64,000 bases of DNA from Cherax quadricarinatus (taxonomy: Eukaryota; Arthropoda; Malacostraca; Decapoda; Parastacidae), in NCBI RefSeq assembly GCF_038502225.1, contig NC_091298.1, positions 41,254,080 through 41,318,079 on the forward strand, in the 5' to 3' direction. A model generated the notes under the pieces. The model was not told the DNA's origin. It saw only the letters and a program-made list of their open reading frames with translations, and did not search any database. This document shows, piece by piece, positions 33,441-43,787 of this stretch (within the stretch, counting starts at the first letter, position 1; every line of letters begins with the position of its first letter). The position numbers were made by a program, and so were the translations under genes.

Positions 33441-33464
33441 TAAAGAGTTGGTGCTAATATTTCC

Positions 33465-36400
33465 CATCCACTGTAATGCCACTGCTGTGACCTAGCAGTT
33501 GTCTCCACTGCTGTGACGTAGCAGTTGTCACCACTGCTGTGACATAGCAGTTGTCTCCACTGCTGTGACCTAGCAGTTGTCTCCACTGCTGTGACCTAGC
33601 AGTTGTCTCCACTACTGTGACCTAGCAGTTGTGTCCACTGATGTGACCTACAAGTTTTCTCCACTGCTGTGACCTAGCAGTTGTCTTCACTGCTGTGACC
33701 TACCAGTTGTCTTCACTGCTGTGACCTACCAGTTGTCTCCACTGCTGTGACCTACCAGCTGTCTCCACTGCTGTGACCTACCAGTTGTCTCCACTGCTGT
33801 GACCTAGCAGTTGTGTCCACTGCTGTGACTTAGCAGTTGTGTCCACTGCCATGACCTAGCAGTTGTCTCCACTGCTGTGACCTAGCAGCTGTGTCCACTG
33901 CTATGACCTAGCAGTTGTGTCCACTGCCGAGACCTAGCAGTTGTCTCCACTGCTGTGACCTAGCAGTTGTGTCCACTGCTGTGACTTAGCAGTTGTCTGC
34001 ACTGTTGTGACCTAGCAATTGTCTCCACTGCTGTGACCTAGCAGTTGTCTCCACTGCTGTGACCTAGCAGTTGTCTCCACTGCTGTGACCTAGCAGTTGT
34101 CTCCACTGCTGTGACCTAGCAGTTGTCTCCACTGCTGTGAATTAGCAGTTATCTGCACTGTTGTGACCTAGCAGTTGTCTCCACTGCTGTGACCTACCAG
34201 CTGTCTCCACTGCTGTGACCTACCAGTTTTCTCCACTACTGTGACCTAGCAGTTGTGTCCACTGCTGTGACCTAGCAGTTGTGTCCACTGCTATGACCTA
34301 GCAGTTGTGTCCACTGCTGTGACCTAGCAGTTGTCTCCACTGCTGTGACGTAGCAGTTGTCTCCACTGCTGTGACGTAGCAGTTGTCTCCACTGCTGTGA
34401 CCTAGCAGTTGTCTCCACTGCTGTGACCTAGCAGTTGTCTCCACTGCTATGACCTAGCAGTTGTGTCCACTGCTGTGACTTAGCAGTTGTCTGCACTGTT
34501 GTGACCTAGCAGTTGTCTCAAGTGCTGTAACCTAGCAATTGTCTCCACTGCTATGACCTTGCATTTTTCTCCACTGCTGTGACCTTGCATTTTTCTCCAC
34601 TGCTGTGTCCTTGCAGTTGTCTCCACTGCTGTGACCTTGCAGCTGTTTACATTGCTGTGACCGAGCAGTAGTTTCCACTGCGATGACCGTGCAGTTGTCT
34701 CCAATGTTGTGACATAATAGCTGTCTCCATTGTTGTGACCTAGCAGTTGTCTCCACTGCTGTGGCCTAGGAATTGTCTCCACCGCTGTGACCTAGCAGTT
34801 GTCTCCACTGTTGTGACATAGCAGTTGTCTCCACTGTGTGACCTTGCAGTTGTCTTCACCGCTGAGACCTAGCAGTAGTCTCCACTGCGATGACCTAGCA
34901 GTTGTCTCCAATGCTGTGGACTAACAGTTGTCTCCATTGCTGTGACCTAGCAGCTGTCTCCACTGCTGTGACCTAGCAGTTGTCTTCAATGTGTGACCTA
35001 GCTCTTGCCTCCACTGCTGTTTCCTAACAGTTATCTCCACTGCTGTGACCTTGTGTTCTCCAATGCCGTGACATAATAGCTGTCTCCATTGATGTGACAG
35101 CAGTTGCCTCCACTGTGTGACTCTGCAATTGTTTTCACCGCTGAGACCTAGCAGTAGTCTCCACTGCGATGACCTAGTAGTTGTCTCCAATGCTGTAACC
35201 TAGCAGTTGTCTCTACTGTTTGACCTAGCAGTTGTTTCCACTGCTCTGCCATAGCAGTTGTCTCTCCACTGTTGTGAGCTAGCAATTGTCTCCTTTGCTG
35301 TGACCTAACAGCTGTCTCCATTCTTGTGACCTAGCAGTTGTCTCCTCTGCTGTGACCAAGCAGTTGTCTCCACCGCTGTGGCCTAGTAGTTGCCTCCAAC
35401 GCTGTGACCTTGCAGTTTTCTCCACTGCTGTGACCTTATATTTGTCTCCACTGTGTGACCTAGCACTTGTTTCAACTTCTGTGACTTAGCAGTTGTCTCT
35501 GCACTGCTGTGACCTAGCATTTGTCTCCACTACTGTGACCTTGCAGTGGTGTCTTTCGCTGTGACCTAGCATTTGTTTCCACTGTGTGACCTAGCAGTTG
35601 TCTCAACGTCTGTGACCTACCGCTGTGACCTAGCAGTTATTTCCATCGCTCTGATCTAGCAGTTGTCTCCACTGTGTGACGTTGGAGTCGTCTCCATCGC
35701 TGTGACCTAGCAGTTGCCTTCTCTGCTGTTACCTAGCAGTTGTCTCCACTGCTGTGACCTAGCAGTTGTCACCTCTGCTGTGACCAAGCAGTTGTCTCCT
35801 CTACTGTGACCTAACAGTTGTCTCCAGTCCTGTGACCTAGCAGTTGTCTCCTCTGCTGTGACCTAGCCGTTGTCTCCAACACTGACCTGAAAGTTGTCTC
35901 CTCTGCTGTGACCTAGCAGTTGTCTCCATCGCTGTGGCCTAGTAGTTGCCTCCAACGCTGTGACCTTGCAGTTTCCTCCACTGCTGTGACCTTATAGTTG
36001 TCTCCACTGTGTGACCTAGCACTTGTTTCAAATTCTGTGATCTAGCAGTTTTCTCTGCACTGCTGTGACCTAGCAGTTATCTCTCCACTGCTGTGACAAA
36101 GGAGTTGTCTCTACTGCTGTGACGATGCATTTTTCTCCACCTCTATGTCCAAGTTGTTGTCTCCACTGTGTGACCCTGCAGTTGTCTCCATTGCTGTGAC
36201 CTTGCAGTTGTCTCCATTGCTGTGACCTTGCAGTTGCCTCCATTGCTGTGTCCGAGCAGTTGTCTCCATTGCTGTGACCTACCAGTAGTCTCCACTGCGA
36301 TAACCTAGCAGTTGTCTCCACTGTTGTGATAAAGCAATTGTCTGCACTGCTGTGACCTAGCAGTTGTCTATATTTCTGTGTCCTAGCAGTTGTTTCCACT

Positions 36401-36583
36401 GCTGTGACCTAGCAGTTGTCTCTATTCCTGGGACCTAGCAGTTGTCTCCACTGCTGTGTCCTAGCAGTTGTCTCCACTGTGTGATCTATCAGTTGCTTCC
36501 ACTGCTGTGCCATAGCAGTTGTCTCCATTGCTGTAATCTAACAGTTGTCTCTATTGCTGTGACCTGACAGTTGTCTCGAGTGT
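33465..36583. repeat. 26-bp minisatellite, about 3.1 kb
   Basis: Roughly 115-120 units of CTCCACTGCTGTGACCTAGCAGTTGT. The left part (33465-34480) is regular; the right part (34500-36583) is increasingly diverged with indels. Minus-strand frames (TTARSQQWRQLLGH) are by-products. It ends where the LTR at 36584 begins. Confidence 0.95.
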
Positions 36584-36863
36584 TGTTACACTCCAAGGGT
36601 TGTAGCCACTCAGTTTCTTTCTGGTTAGAGCATAACTTTGGACAGAGAGGTTGGGGTAATAATAGTAATCCTCCGTAAATCTAATTTTAATGTAGTATAT
36701 TTGATACAACAAAAAGCCAAAAATAATATTATACGAATTATCGTATATAAGTTAAGGATGTTTGTTTGTTCTATATAGTCCAAAATATATAAGGCTTTTA
36801 TAACACATGATTAGGAGGAGATCCTAGATATAACATATGTACAGAGATTACTTTAGTGGCTAA
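36584..36863 (-). repeat. LTR element 2, 3' LTR fragment
   Basis: Starts TGTTACACTCCAAGGGTTGT at 36584 and appears identical by eye to 47413-47692 up to TTTAGTGGCTAA, where LINE sequence takes over. The outer end TGTTAC gives a CA terminus on the minus strand. Confidence 0.85.
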
Positions 36864-36993
36864 CATTGTCTGCATCGCTATTGGGCCGTGCAGACCTCCT
36901 GCGCAAACGCTCTTCAGTTCCCTGACAGCAGTAGTGTGAGGTGGTGCTTGTCGCGCCTCTGTCGTCAGACCAGGAGAACTACTATTAGTCAAC

Positions 36994-38223
36994 ATGGCGT
37001 GCAGTTACAGACGCAGGATTAACACTGTCGGTGTTGAACTTCTCAGTGGGGCAATAACGCCAGCCTCAGCCCAGGTATTACTACCTAAAATAATCAGAGA
37101 CACGTATGGCATTCAGGATGGAGAGTTGTACGGCGTAGCATTGAACGGAGCACGTAGATTTTTTGTGAAACTGCTCTCAGCAACGGTTTACGAGTCGTTG
37201 GTCAACCGTTTTCAGGACGTAAGTCTTGATGCAACACCAGCTGTGCGTGTGAGGATGATCGATGTATCCAGACATTATACATGGATTAAATTGCGTAATG
37301 TCCCCTTTGAGGCGGATGAGGCAGATATCAGAAACGTATTTGAGGAATACGGAACTGTTCATTTGGCCCAGCATGGTAAGTGGGTGTCGGGTGCCTACAC
37401 AGGTATGCCGGAGGGCACTTTTAACCTAAAAATGTCATTGCGACACCCCATACCGTCTTACGTGTACCTAAAGGAATTCAGGACACAGGTCATGGTGTCA
37501 TACGCGGGGCAAAGGCGTACCTGCCGACTATGTGGGGAATATGATCACATAGCGGCGGAGTGTGGGAAGCGGCAACGAGCTCCTGGCCCAGAGGCGGAGA
37601 CATCCGCTTCTACACCAGGGGAAGCAGGTGTTGATCAACGACGTGAAGGAGGGCGTGGTCGTCTATGGAGCGAGATAGTGGATGAGGCGTATAAGGCTGG
37701 GGGAGAGGGTGAGGCCCTTGACCAGTTACCTGGTCCAGACACACTTCCAGTGGATCGAGTTGAGCAAAAAGTACAGGAGGAAGTGTTGGAAATTGAGGAG
37801 GAATTAGCCGAGGTTTTGAAGTCCTTGTCACCGCCTGAGGAGGTGGCTGCTCCTGGCAGGGTAGTAGAAGATGAGGTGAAGGCTGTGGGGCATCAACAAC
37901 AGAACTATTCGGACGAAGGGAGTGACAGCGTGACTGAGGTGTCACCGAGATCTTTGTCACTGTGTACAGTGGAGGTAGAGGTACATTGTGAGGCATCCCC
38001 AGACCAAGCCATGGAGGATGCGCCTGTCACAAGAAAGAGAGCCGCTGCATCGGATTCAGATGATGTCCTAACGCCGGCGCAGAGGACTGGGAAGCAAATA
38101 TGGGCAGAAGGTGAAGGTAGTGGTGGCCATGACAGGAGGCACCGAAAGAAGGGGGGGGGGGAGAGAGGGAAGTGTGCAGGTGACAAGTGGTCCCACACGT
38201 TCTGGTGGCCATCGGAAGAGTGA
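36994..38223 (+). CDS. L1/Tx1-type LINE ORF1 (zinc-knuckle RNA-binding protein)
   Basis: 409 codons, ATG at 36994 in CAACATGGCG context. The N-terminal ~170 residues (RRINTVGVELLSGAITPAS, LPKIIRDTYGIQDGELYGV, SRHYTWIKLRNVPFEADEAD) read like an RRM-type fold: IKLRNVPF and FEEYGTVH resemble RNP motifs. CRLCGEYDHIAAEC at residues 177-190 is a CX2CX4HX4C zinc knuckle. The rest is acidic and low-complexity, with a conserved ASDSDDVLTPAQRTGK near residue 350 shared with the copy at 48.2 kb. The protein probably coats the element RNA. The stop TGA at 38221 is in phase with ORF2. Confidence 0.85.
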   Translation: MACSYRRRINTVGVELLSGAITPASAQVLLPKIIRDTYGIQDGELYGVALNGARRFFVKLLSATVYESLVNRFQDVSLDATPAVRVRMIDVSRHYTWIKLRNVPFEADEADIRNVFEEYGTVHLAQHGKWVSGAYTGMPEGTFNLKMSLRHPIPSYVYLKEFRTQVMVSYAGQRRTCRLCGEYDHIAAECGKRQRAPGPEAETSASTPGEAGVDQRREGGRGRLWSEIVDEAYKAGGEGEALDQLPGPDTLPVDRVEQKVQEEVLEIEEELAEVLKSLSPPEEVAAPGRVVEDEVKAVGHQQQNYSDEGSDSVTEVSPRSLSLCTVEVEVHCEASPDQAMEDAPVTRKRAAASDSDDVLTPAQRTGKQIWAEGEGSGGHDRRHRKKGGGERGKCAGDKWSHTFWWPSEE

Positions 38224-38238
38224 AGAGAGGAGGCAGGG

Positions 38239-41200
38239 GTGGAAACTCTAATAGGCCTCCGGTGTATGACAGTAAACGTTAATGGTTTGTGTAATAGTGT
38301 AAAGAGAGAATGGTTTCGAGAGTTTCTGAATAAATTTAGAGTGGATGTTGTGTTCCTACAGGAGCACAATTTTAAGGAGGGTAGGGTGTTGGAGATGGAG
38401 GGGTTTCAGGTGGTAACCCTGCCATCTGCCCGTTTAAAAGGGGGGGTGGGTATCTTAATTAGGGAGGCGAGCCCGTTTGTTTTGCAGAGAAGTGAGGGGG
38501 GGGGAGGGGGAAGGGTGTTGCGCGTAGATGGTTTGTGGATGGGAAAACGTGTGGCTTTTATTAGTGTATATGCGCCTGCAGAGAATAATGTACAGGTGAA
38601 GCAGGAGTTTGTGTGCGAGGACCTTGTGTTTTTTTTCCGTGCATTACCGGAGGTGGCAATAGTAGGAGGTGATTGGAACTGCGTCATTAGGAGGGCTGAT
38701 GTGGAACCAAAAGGGGCAGGTTATGTGTCGGTGGCCCTACGAGATTTATTGAGGGATATTAGGTTAAGAGACGCATTCGAGGGGGGGGCGTGGGAGACAG
38801 AGCATACATTTGTTAGGAGAGGGTATGCAGCGAGGTTAGATAGAGTGTATCTTTCTCACGGGGTTGTAGTGAGAGCTTTCAAAACTGTTGAAGTTGCATG
38901 GTCAGATCATAGAGCAGTGTTGGTGGAGGTTGGGTGGGAGGCGCTTGCAGAAATATACAGGAGTTACTGGAAATTAAATATAAGTGCATTGAGTGATGAG
39001 GAGGGGTTAGAGGGATTTTCTGTCCTATGGAAGGAGCTTAGTGAGGAGGCACAGGGAGTGGAAGATGTCGTACAATGGTGGGATTGTGTTGCCAAGGAAA
39101 GGATTAGGAAATATTATGTGGGGGTGGGCAAACGTATAAATGATTTTAAATATGGGCTTTCAAATTATCTGGAGGACAGGTTAAGGGGCTGTTATGAGAA
39201 GGGGGCTGTGGGGGGCAACTATCCTATGGATGAAATTGTCGAGGTCAAGGGGAGACTGAGGGAGTTACAAAATGAGAGGTTTCAAGCGGTAAGGGTGCAG
39301 GCAGGGGTAGAGGAGGTGCTTTGGGGTGACAAACCATCGGCGTGTGTGTTGCGACGTCAAAAACAAAGACAGCAGGTTACAGCTATTCCGAGGTTAGAGG
39401 TACACGAGATGGCGGGGGGTTATAGAATGGGTCAGGAGATACTAACTACAAAAGGAATGTGTGTGTATGCGGATAAATGGTATGAAGGGTATTGGACAAG
39501 TGGGAAGGTGGGAAATGTGGATTTAGAGAAGGTGTGTGAGTATGTGACGTGTAATTTAGGGAATAGTGATAGAAAGGCTTTAGGGGGGGTAATAACAGAG
39601 GAGGAAATAGAGTTGGCTTTAAGGGGAATGAGGAAAGGCAAAGCACCGGGAATAGACGGTCTCCCGGCTGAATTTTATCTCCAACATTGGGAGGTGATAA
39701 GGGGTTTCATGGGTAGGTTATTTAATCAGATGAAGGAGAAGGGTGTGATGGGGGACAAGCAAGCAACAGCAGTTGTAGTGTTGGTCCCGAAGGGTAAGGG
39801 GCAGCACACCCTCAAGGAGTACCGTGCCATATCCCTGTTATGTGCTGATTATAAGTTGTTCGCTAAAGTCTTGGGTAATAGGTTCAAATGTGTGGTAGGG
39901 AGAGTGGTTTCGAAAACGCAGTATGGTTTGCCTGGAAGGTCGATGATTGAGGGTCATGGAATACTGAGAAGTTTTGTGGAGTCAAAAGGGGGGGGAGGGA
40001 GGGCGGCGTTGTTGGCTTTAGACTGGCAGGGGGCCTATGACAGGGTGGAACGAGGAGCATTGGGAGCTATACTTAGGAGGCAGGGTTATGGGGATGAAAT
40101 AGTTAATTGGGTAACCACGTTGTACAATGGTGCCAAGATGAGGGTACAGATTAATGGATGCTTGGGGGAGGGGATTGTAATGGGTAGGGGACTTAGGCAG
40201 GGGTGTCCCATGTCACAAATGTTGTTTGCGTGCATTCAGGACCCCTTCTATAGAATGGTTGAACGTTGTGTATGTGACACGAGTGGAGGTGGGGGGGGTG
40301 GGGTAGGGAAAGTGTGGCCGGGAATAATAGGATACGTAGACGATACAACAGTCCTGGTTCGGGAGGGGATGACGTTGGGTGTTTTGGATGCTGTTGTGCA
40401 ACAGTTCGGAAATGCAACAGGGATGCAGGTAAATAGAGAGAAGTCAATGATCATGGGGTTGGGTGATTGGGTGGAGGGGGGGGGGAGATGTAACGTTGTG
40501 AGAAAACAAACGGTGTCTTTAAAAATTTGTGGTATCACCTATAAGGGTGATTTGGAAGCTGCTCGGGAGGAAAACTCGAATAGATTAATGGAAAGGATTC
40601 AGGGGCGTCTGGGTGCATTGCGACCTCATCATCTGACTCTCGTGCAACGAGTGATTGTTATAAACGTATTATTGTATAGTAAGGTTTGGCACGTAGCAGC
40701 CGTGTTCCCATTAACAGGGACGGCGATTGTGGGAATTCTGAGACGAGTGTTTAACTTTTTGTGGGGTTCAAGGTGCGATTGGCTGAGGAGAGAGGTTGTA
40801 ATGTTACCTGTGCGCCAGGGTGGGTTGGGGTTGATGGATCTGAGGAGGAGGATTAAATGTGTGTTTCTTAAATGGGAGGTTTTGCGCGAAGGTGTGAGTG
40901 GAGGGCAGCTGGGAAAAGTACATGATAGGTTGGGTAAGTTGTATGGTGGTGTGGAGTTGAGGGAATGTGAAACTATTTTGAGGGCTTTGATGTTGGTTAG
41001 AGAACCCAGGAAAATTCGAGTAGGGGTTTTGTGTAAGCTGCTTGCAGACAGGATTGTTGTACCAGTTGAGGGATTGTTCCCCATGTACGCATGGACGAGT
41101 ATTTGGTATAGGTTTAGCAGGTTGAAGTTAAAGCCTAGGGTAAGGGAGGTAATGTATCGTTTTTTGCATGGCATACTACCGTCGGGGGAGGTTTTAAGAA

Positions 41201-41622
41201 CCAGAGGGGTAATTGTGGGCGGAAGGTGTGGAATCTGTGGGGAGGATGAGACGGCGTTCCATGCTGTATACTTTTGTGGGGAACTGGAGGGTGTTAGGTA
41301 TTGGTTAAGTAGGGTAGTACAGGGGGTGGGGGGCAGAGGGGTGTCGGTTCTGCGTGCACTAAGCCTAGATGTGGGAGGGTTCGATGAGAGTGTTATACGA
41401 GCTTTGGATTATATAATAGTGGATTATATATATATATCGTGGGTGATGAGGGGGAGGGGGAATTGTGAGGTGCGGAGGCGGGTACTAGCGGTAACGGTTT
41501 ATCGTACGATGTGTCGTAATAGAGAACTGTATGGGAGGAGGTGGGAGAAGGATTTTTCGGAAGGGTATAGAATGTTAACGTTAGGTTTTCTCATCAATCT
41601 ACGACTTGGGCTGAGTGAGTAA
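38239..41622 (+). CDS. L1/Tx1-type LINE ORF2, intact endonuclease-reverse transcriptase
   Basis: Open for about 1,127 codons; the first ATG is at 38266 (MTVNVNGLCNSVKREW), the sequence before it being open back to the ORF1 TGA. AP-type endonuclease: VVFLQEHNFKEG, GGVGILIRE, SVYAPAENN, IVGGDWNCVIRRAD, ARLDRVYLS and AWSDHRAVLVEV. RT: GKAPGIDGLPAEFYLQHW, VVLVPKGKGQHTLKEYRAIS, LLALDWQGAYDRVERGA, GRGLRQGCPMSQMLF and GYVDDTTVLV (YVDD near residue 700). A C-terminal CGICGEDETAFHAVYFC (CX2C...H...C) matches the L1/Tx1 layout. No stop or frameshift is seen. This is the best candidate for an active element in the window. Confidence 0.9.
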   Translation: METLIGLRCMTVNVNGLCNSVKREWFREFLNKFRVDVVFLQEHNFKEGRVLEMEGFQVVTLPSARLKGGVGILIREASPFVLQRSEGGGGGRVLRVDGLWMGKRVAFISVYAPAENNVQVKQEFVCEDLVFFFRALPEVAIVGGDWNCVIRRADVEPKGAGYVSVALRDLLRDIRLRDAFEGGAWETEHTFVRRGYAARLDRVYLSHGVVVRAFKTVEVAWSDHRAVLVEVGWEALAEIYRSYWKLNISALSDEEGLEGFSVLWKELSEEAQGVEDVVQWWDCVAKERIRKYYVGVGKRINDFKYGLSNYLEDRLRGCYEKGAVGGNYPMDEIVEVKGRLRELQNERFQAVRVQAGVEEVLWGDKPSACVLRRQKQRQQVTAIPRLEVHEMAGGYRMGQEILTTKGMCVYADKWYEGYWTSGKVGNVDLEKVCEYVTCNLGNSDRKALGGVITEEEIELALRGMRKGKAPGIDGLPAEFYLQHWEVIRGFMGRLFNQMKEKGVMGDKQATAVVVLVPKGKGQHTLKEYRAISLLCADYKLFAKVLGNRFKCVVGRVVSKTQYGLPGRSMIEGHGILRSFVESKGGGGRAALLALDWQGAYDRVERGALGAILRRQGYGDEIVNWVTTLYNGAKMRVQINGCLGEGIVMGRGLRQGCPMSQMLFACIQDPFYRMVERCVCDTSGGGGGGVGKVWPGIIGYVDDTTVLVREGMTLGVLDAVVQQFGNATGMQVNREKSMIMGLGDWVEGGGRCNVVRKQTVSLKICGITYKGDLEAAREENSNRLMERIQGRLGALRPHHLTLVQRVIVINVLLYSKVWHVAAVFPLTGTAIVGILRRVFNFLWGSRCDWLRREVVMLPVRQGGLGLMDLRRRIKCVFLKWEVLREGVSGGQLGKVHDRLGKLYGGVELRECETILRALMLVREPRKIRVGVLCKLLADRIVVPVEGLFPMYAWTSIWYRFSRLKLKPRVREVMYRFLHGILPSGEVLRTRGVIVGGRCGICGEDETAFHAVYFCGELEGVRYWLSRVVQGVGGRGVSVLRALSLDVGGFDESVIRALDYIIVDYIYISWVMRGRGNCEVRRRVLAVTVYRTMCRNRELYGRRWEKDFSEGYRMLTLGFLINLRLGLSE

Positions 41623-42790
41623 GGGGGGGGGGGGGGTGGGGATTACATACGGGAAGGGGGTTTTCAGGGGGACACAGCGGGGTCGCCTCCTGGGGAGGGG
41701 TGTGAGTGTAGGTGTATGTGGGTATATGAAGGTGTAGATGAGTGGCATACATGTATGTAGCATGCAAGTGGGCACAGAAACCAAAGATGATATCAAGTAA
41801 TTACGTAGTACCTGAATGGAAAATTCTGTGTTTGATGTGTCAGGGTCGTCATGACCTTCTTCATGAATTAAGTGTGAATGGTGTCAAGATTATAGTTTTA
41901 AGACCGTGAAGAGCTTTAGGGCTTATGTAGAGTGTGCGTTTATAGCCTTTATTGGGCATAAATCATGTGCGATAATTGTATCGCAATGAGAGGTTATTAA
42001 ATTATGTTTGTGTTTAGTGTTGTGGGTTTTTAGCGAGTGTACTGTCTTTATTTTAGCATTATATAATGTGCTCATCCAGTTGCTGCTAGATGGAACGATA
42101 ATGACTTCCATAAATTTGTAATGCCTCGTTAAAAGTTTGTAATGGGACAGTATGGTTTAGTCTCTTACTTTATATAATGTGCTCAGCCGGTGGAAGAGGC
42201 TGTATTAATATTTAGTAATATTTGTTAATATTTATTTAGTATAAGTGTGAGGCTTAGGATTTGATTTTTGATTTAGGATTTGATTTTGATTTTGATTTTG
42301 ATTTTGATTTGATTTGATTTGATTTGTTTTGATTTGATTTTGATTTTTTTCAATGCTTAAAAAGAGATTGTAGTGAGGCACGTATGTATGTGCTTAGGTA
42401 CTTCTTATTGTATAGGGGTTAATTTTGGGAAGAGTATGTGATTGTTTTTAACTGAGATTGGGATGTAAGGTTATTACTCTGTTTATCTCCTGTGAAGGTT
42501 GTGAACCTTTGTCATATGTCCGTCATAGTATGTTAACTATACAAATCTGAAAGTTGTATATAGTTTATATTTTATATAGTTTATATAGTTATAGTTTATT
42601 TTGTTTATCATAGTATGTTATATGGAAAAGTTTGTGTGTATATGGGTAACCTCTTTTATGTCAATTACAATGTGTTGTTAATAATTGGCTAGTGTATGTT
42701 GTGTAGGATTGAGGATCCTACTGTATCCATTTTATATCTTAATTTAATATCAAGCTGTAAAGTTTTTAAATAAAATATAAAAAAAAAAAT
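41623..42790 (+). other. 3' UTR of the L1/Tx1-type LINE
   Basis: Starts with a G run, contains a (GATTTT)n-like tract at 42256-42350 and ends AAATAAAATAT plus an A run. A similar terminal sequence (TAATGTTATAG...TTTTAAATAAATTAT then A run) at 61600-61698 suggests another 3' end of the same broad family. Confidence 0.7.
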
Positions 42791-43019
42791 TAGCTATTAA
42801 ACGAAATAACCGCAATGTAATATTAAAGAAAGGTTAACCATAGGGGCATGACACCCCGGCCCACAAGCAAATATCTCGGCGTTGAAGATGCTGATGGTGT
42901 GGAAGAAACCATCCAGCTGGTGTAAGATGACTGAAGGGGATGGAGGTACATCTCTCCAAGCTCAGTCATCCACTTGCTAGAACTGGACCAGAAACACTGC
43001 TACACTGCAAAGAATTTCC

Positions 43020-43787
43020 GTAGTTAGGCAATATATTAGGAGCGAGAGAGAGCATCGGCTAAAACGTTGCTCGAACCCTTTATGTGAAATATGGAGATCC
43101 GGTAAGGTTGGATCCTTAAAGCCCAGCGTAATATTCTAACATTTTTTTATTTCATAGAATTTATGAAAGTTAGTGGATTATGGTCTGAGTAAATATTTAT
43201 CACATGAGGAGTATTATAACCGAGGTATATGTCAGAGTGTTCCAAGGACAAGACTAAAGCCAGGGCTTCTTTTTCTATGGTTGAATGAGATTTTGATATT
43301 CTTTCAATTTATAGGAAAAATAACATATTGGATGTAGAATATTACCGTTTTGGAAAGATTGCAATAAGACAGCACCTATTGCAGCATCGCTGGCGTCAAC
43401 ATGGAGGGTGAAAGGAATTTTGAAATTGGGTGCACGCAATATTGGGGCTGAGGAAAGGAAACGTTTTAAACGTTTAAAAGCTTGCTCACAATTTTCGTCC
43501 CAATTAAATTTATATTTAGGACTGGTCAATCTTGTAAGGGGAGAGGCAACTTGAGCAAAGTTTGGACAAAAACGCCTGTAATAAGTAGCCATTCCCTAAA
43601 ATCGTTGGAGGGCTTTCCTGTCCTGAGGCGTTGGAAAATTTAAAATAGCTTGGACCTTTAATTGGTCGGGGGCTACTAGTCCCTTCCCTATTTTAAAACC
43701 GAGATATTTAATCTGGGCTTTACCAAAGTCATATTTTTGTAAATTTACAGTGAAATTGTATTTCTGCAACGCTTTCAGTAGTTGCTC
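43020..43787 (-). pseudogene. LTR element 2 RT thumb/RNase H, decayed
   Basis: Open only at 43592-43275: ATYYRRFCPNFAQVASPLTR, FNWDENCEQAFKRLKRFL, FTLHVDASDAAIGAVLLQ (first RNase H Asp block) and CYFSYKLKEYQ. Further on, in other frames, STIEKEALALVLSLEH, INIYSDHNPLTFIN and VLADALSR-like sequence are readable to about 43030. Several stops intervene. 42853-43019 is the 3' leader; GGGCCGGGGTG on the minus strand near 42852-42862 may be the polypurine tract. Confidence 0.8.

Larger units (their letters stand above)
36864..42790 (+). mobile_element. Two-ORF LINE of L1/Tx1 type, apparently full length
   Basis: About 5.9 kb: 5' UTR from 36864, ORF1, ORF2, ~1.17-kb 3' UTR with AATAAA near 42768 and an A-rich end at 42779-42790. 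Strikingly G-rich on the coding strand, unlike its neighbours. It lies inside or at the inner edge of the 3' LTR of element 2. Left TTAGTGGCTAA and right TTAGCTATTAA are only partly alike, so a target duplication is not proven. Confidence 0.85.

Noticed and set aside
33465..36583. CRISPR-like appearance of regularly repeated ~26-bp sequence
   Set aside because: Units are contiguous and diverged, with no unique spacers and no cas genes; the sequence is eukaryotic.
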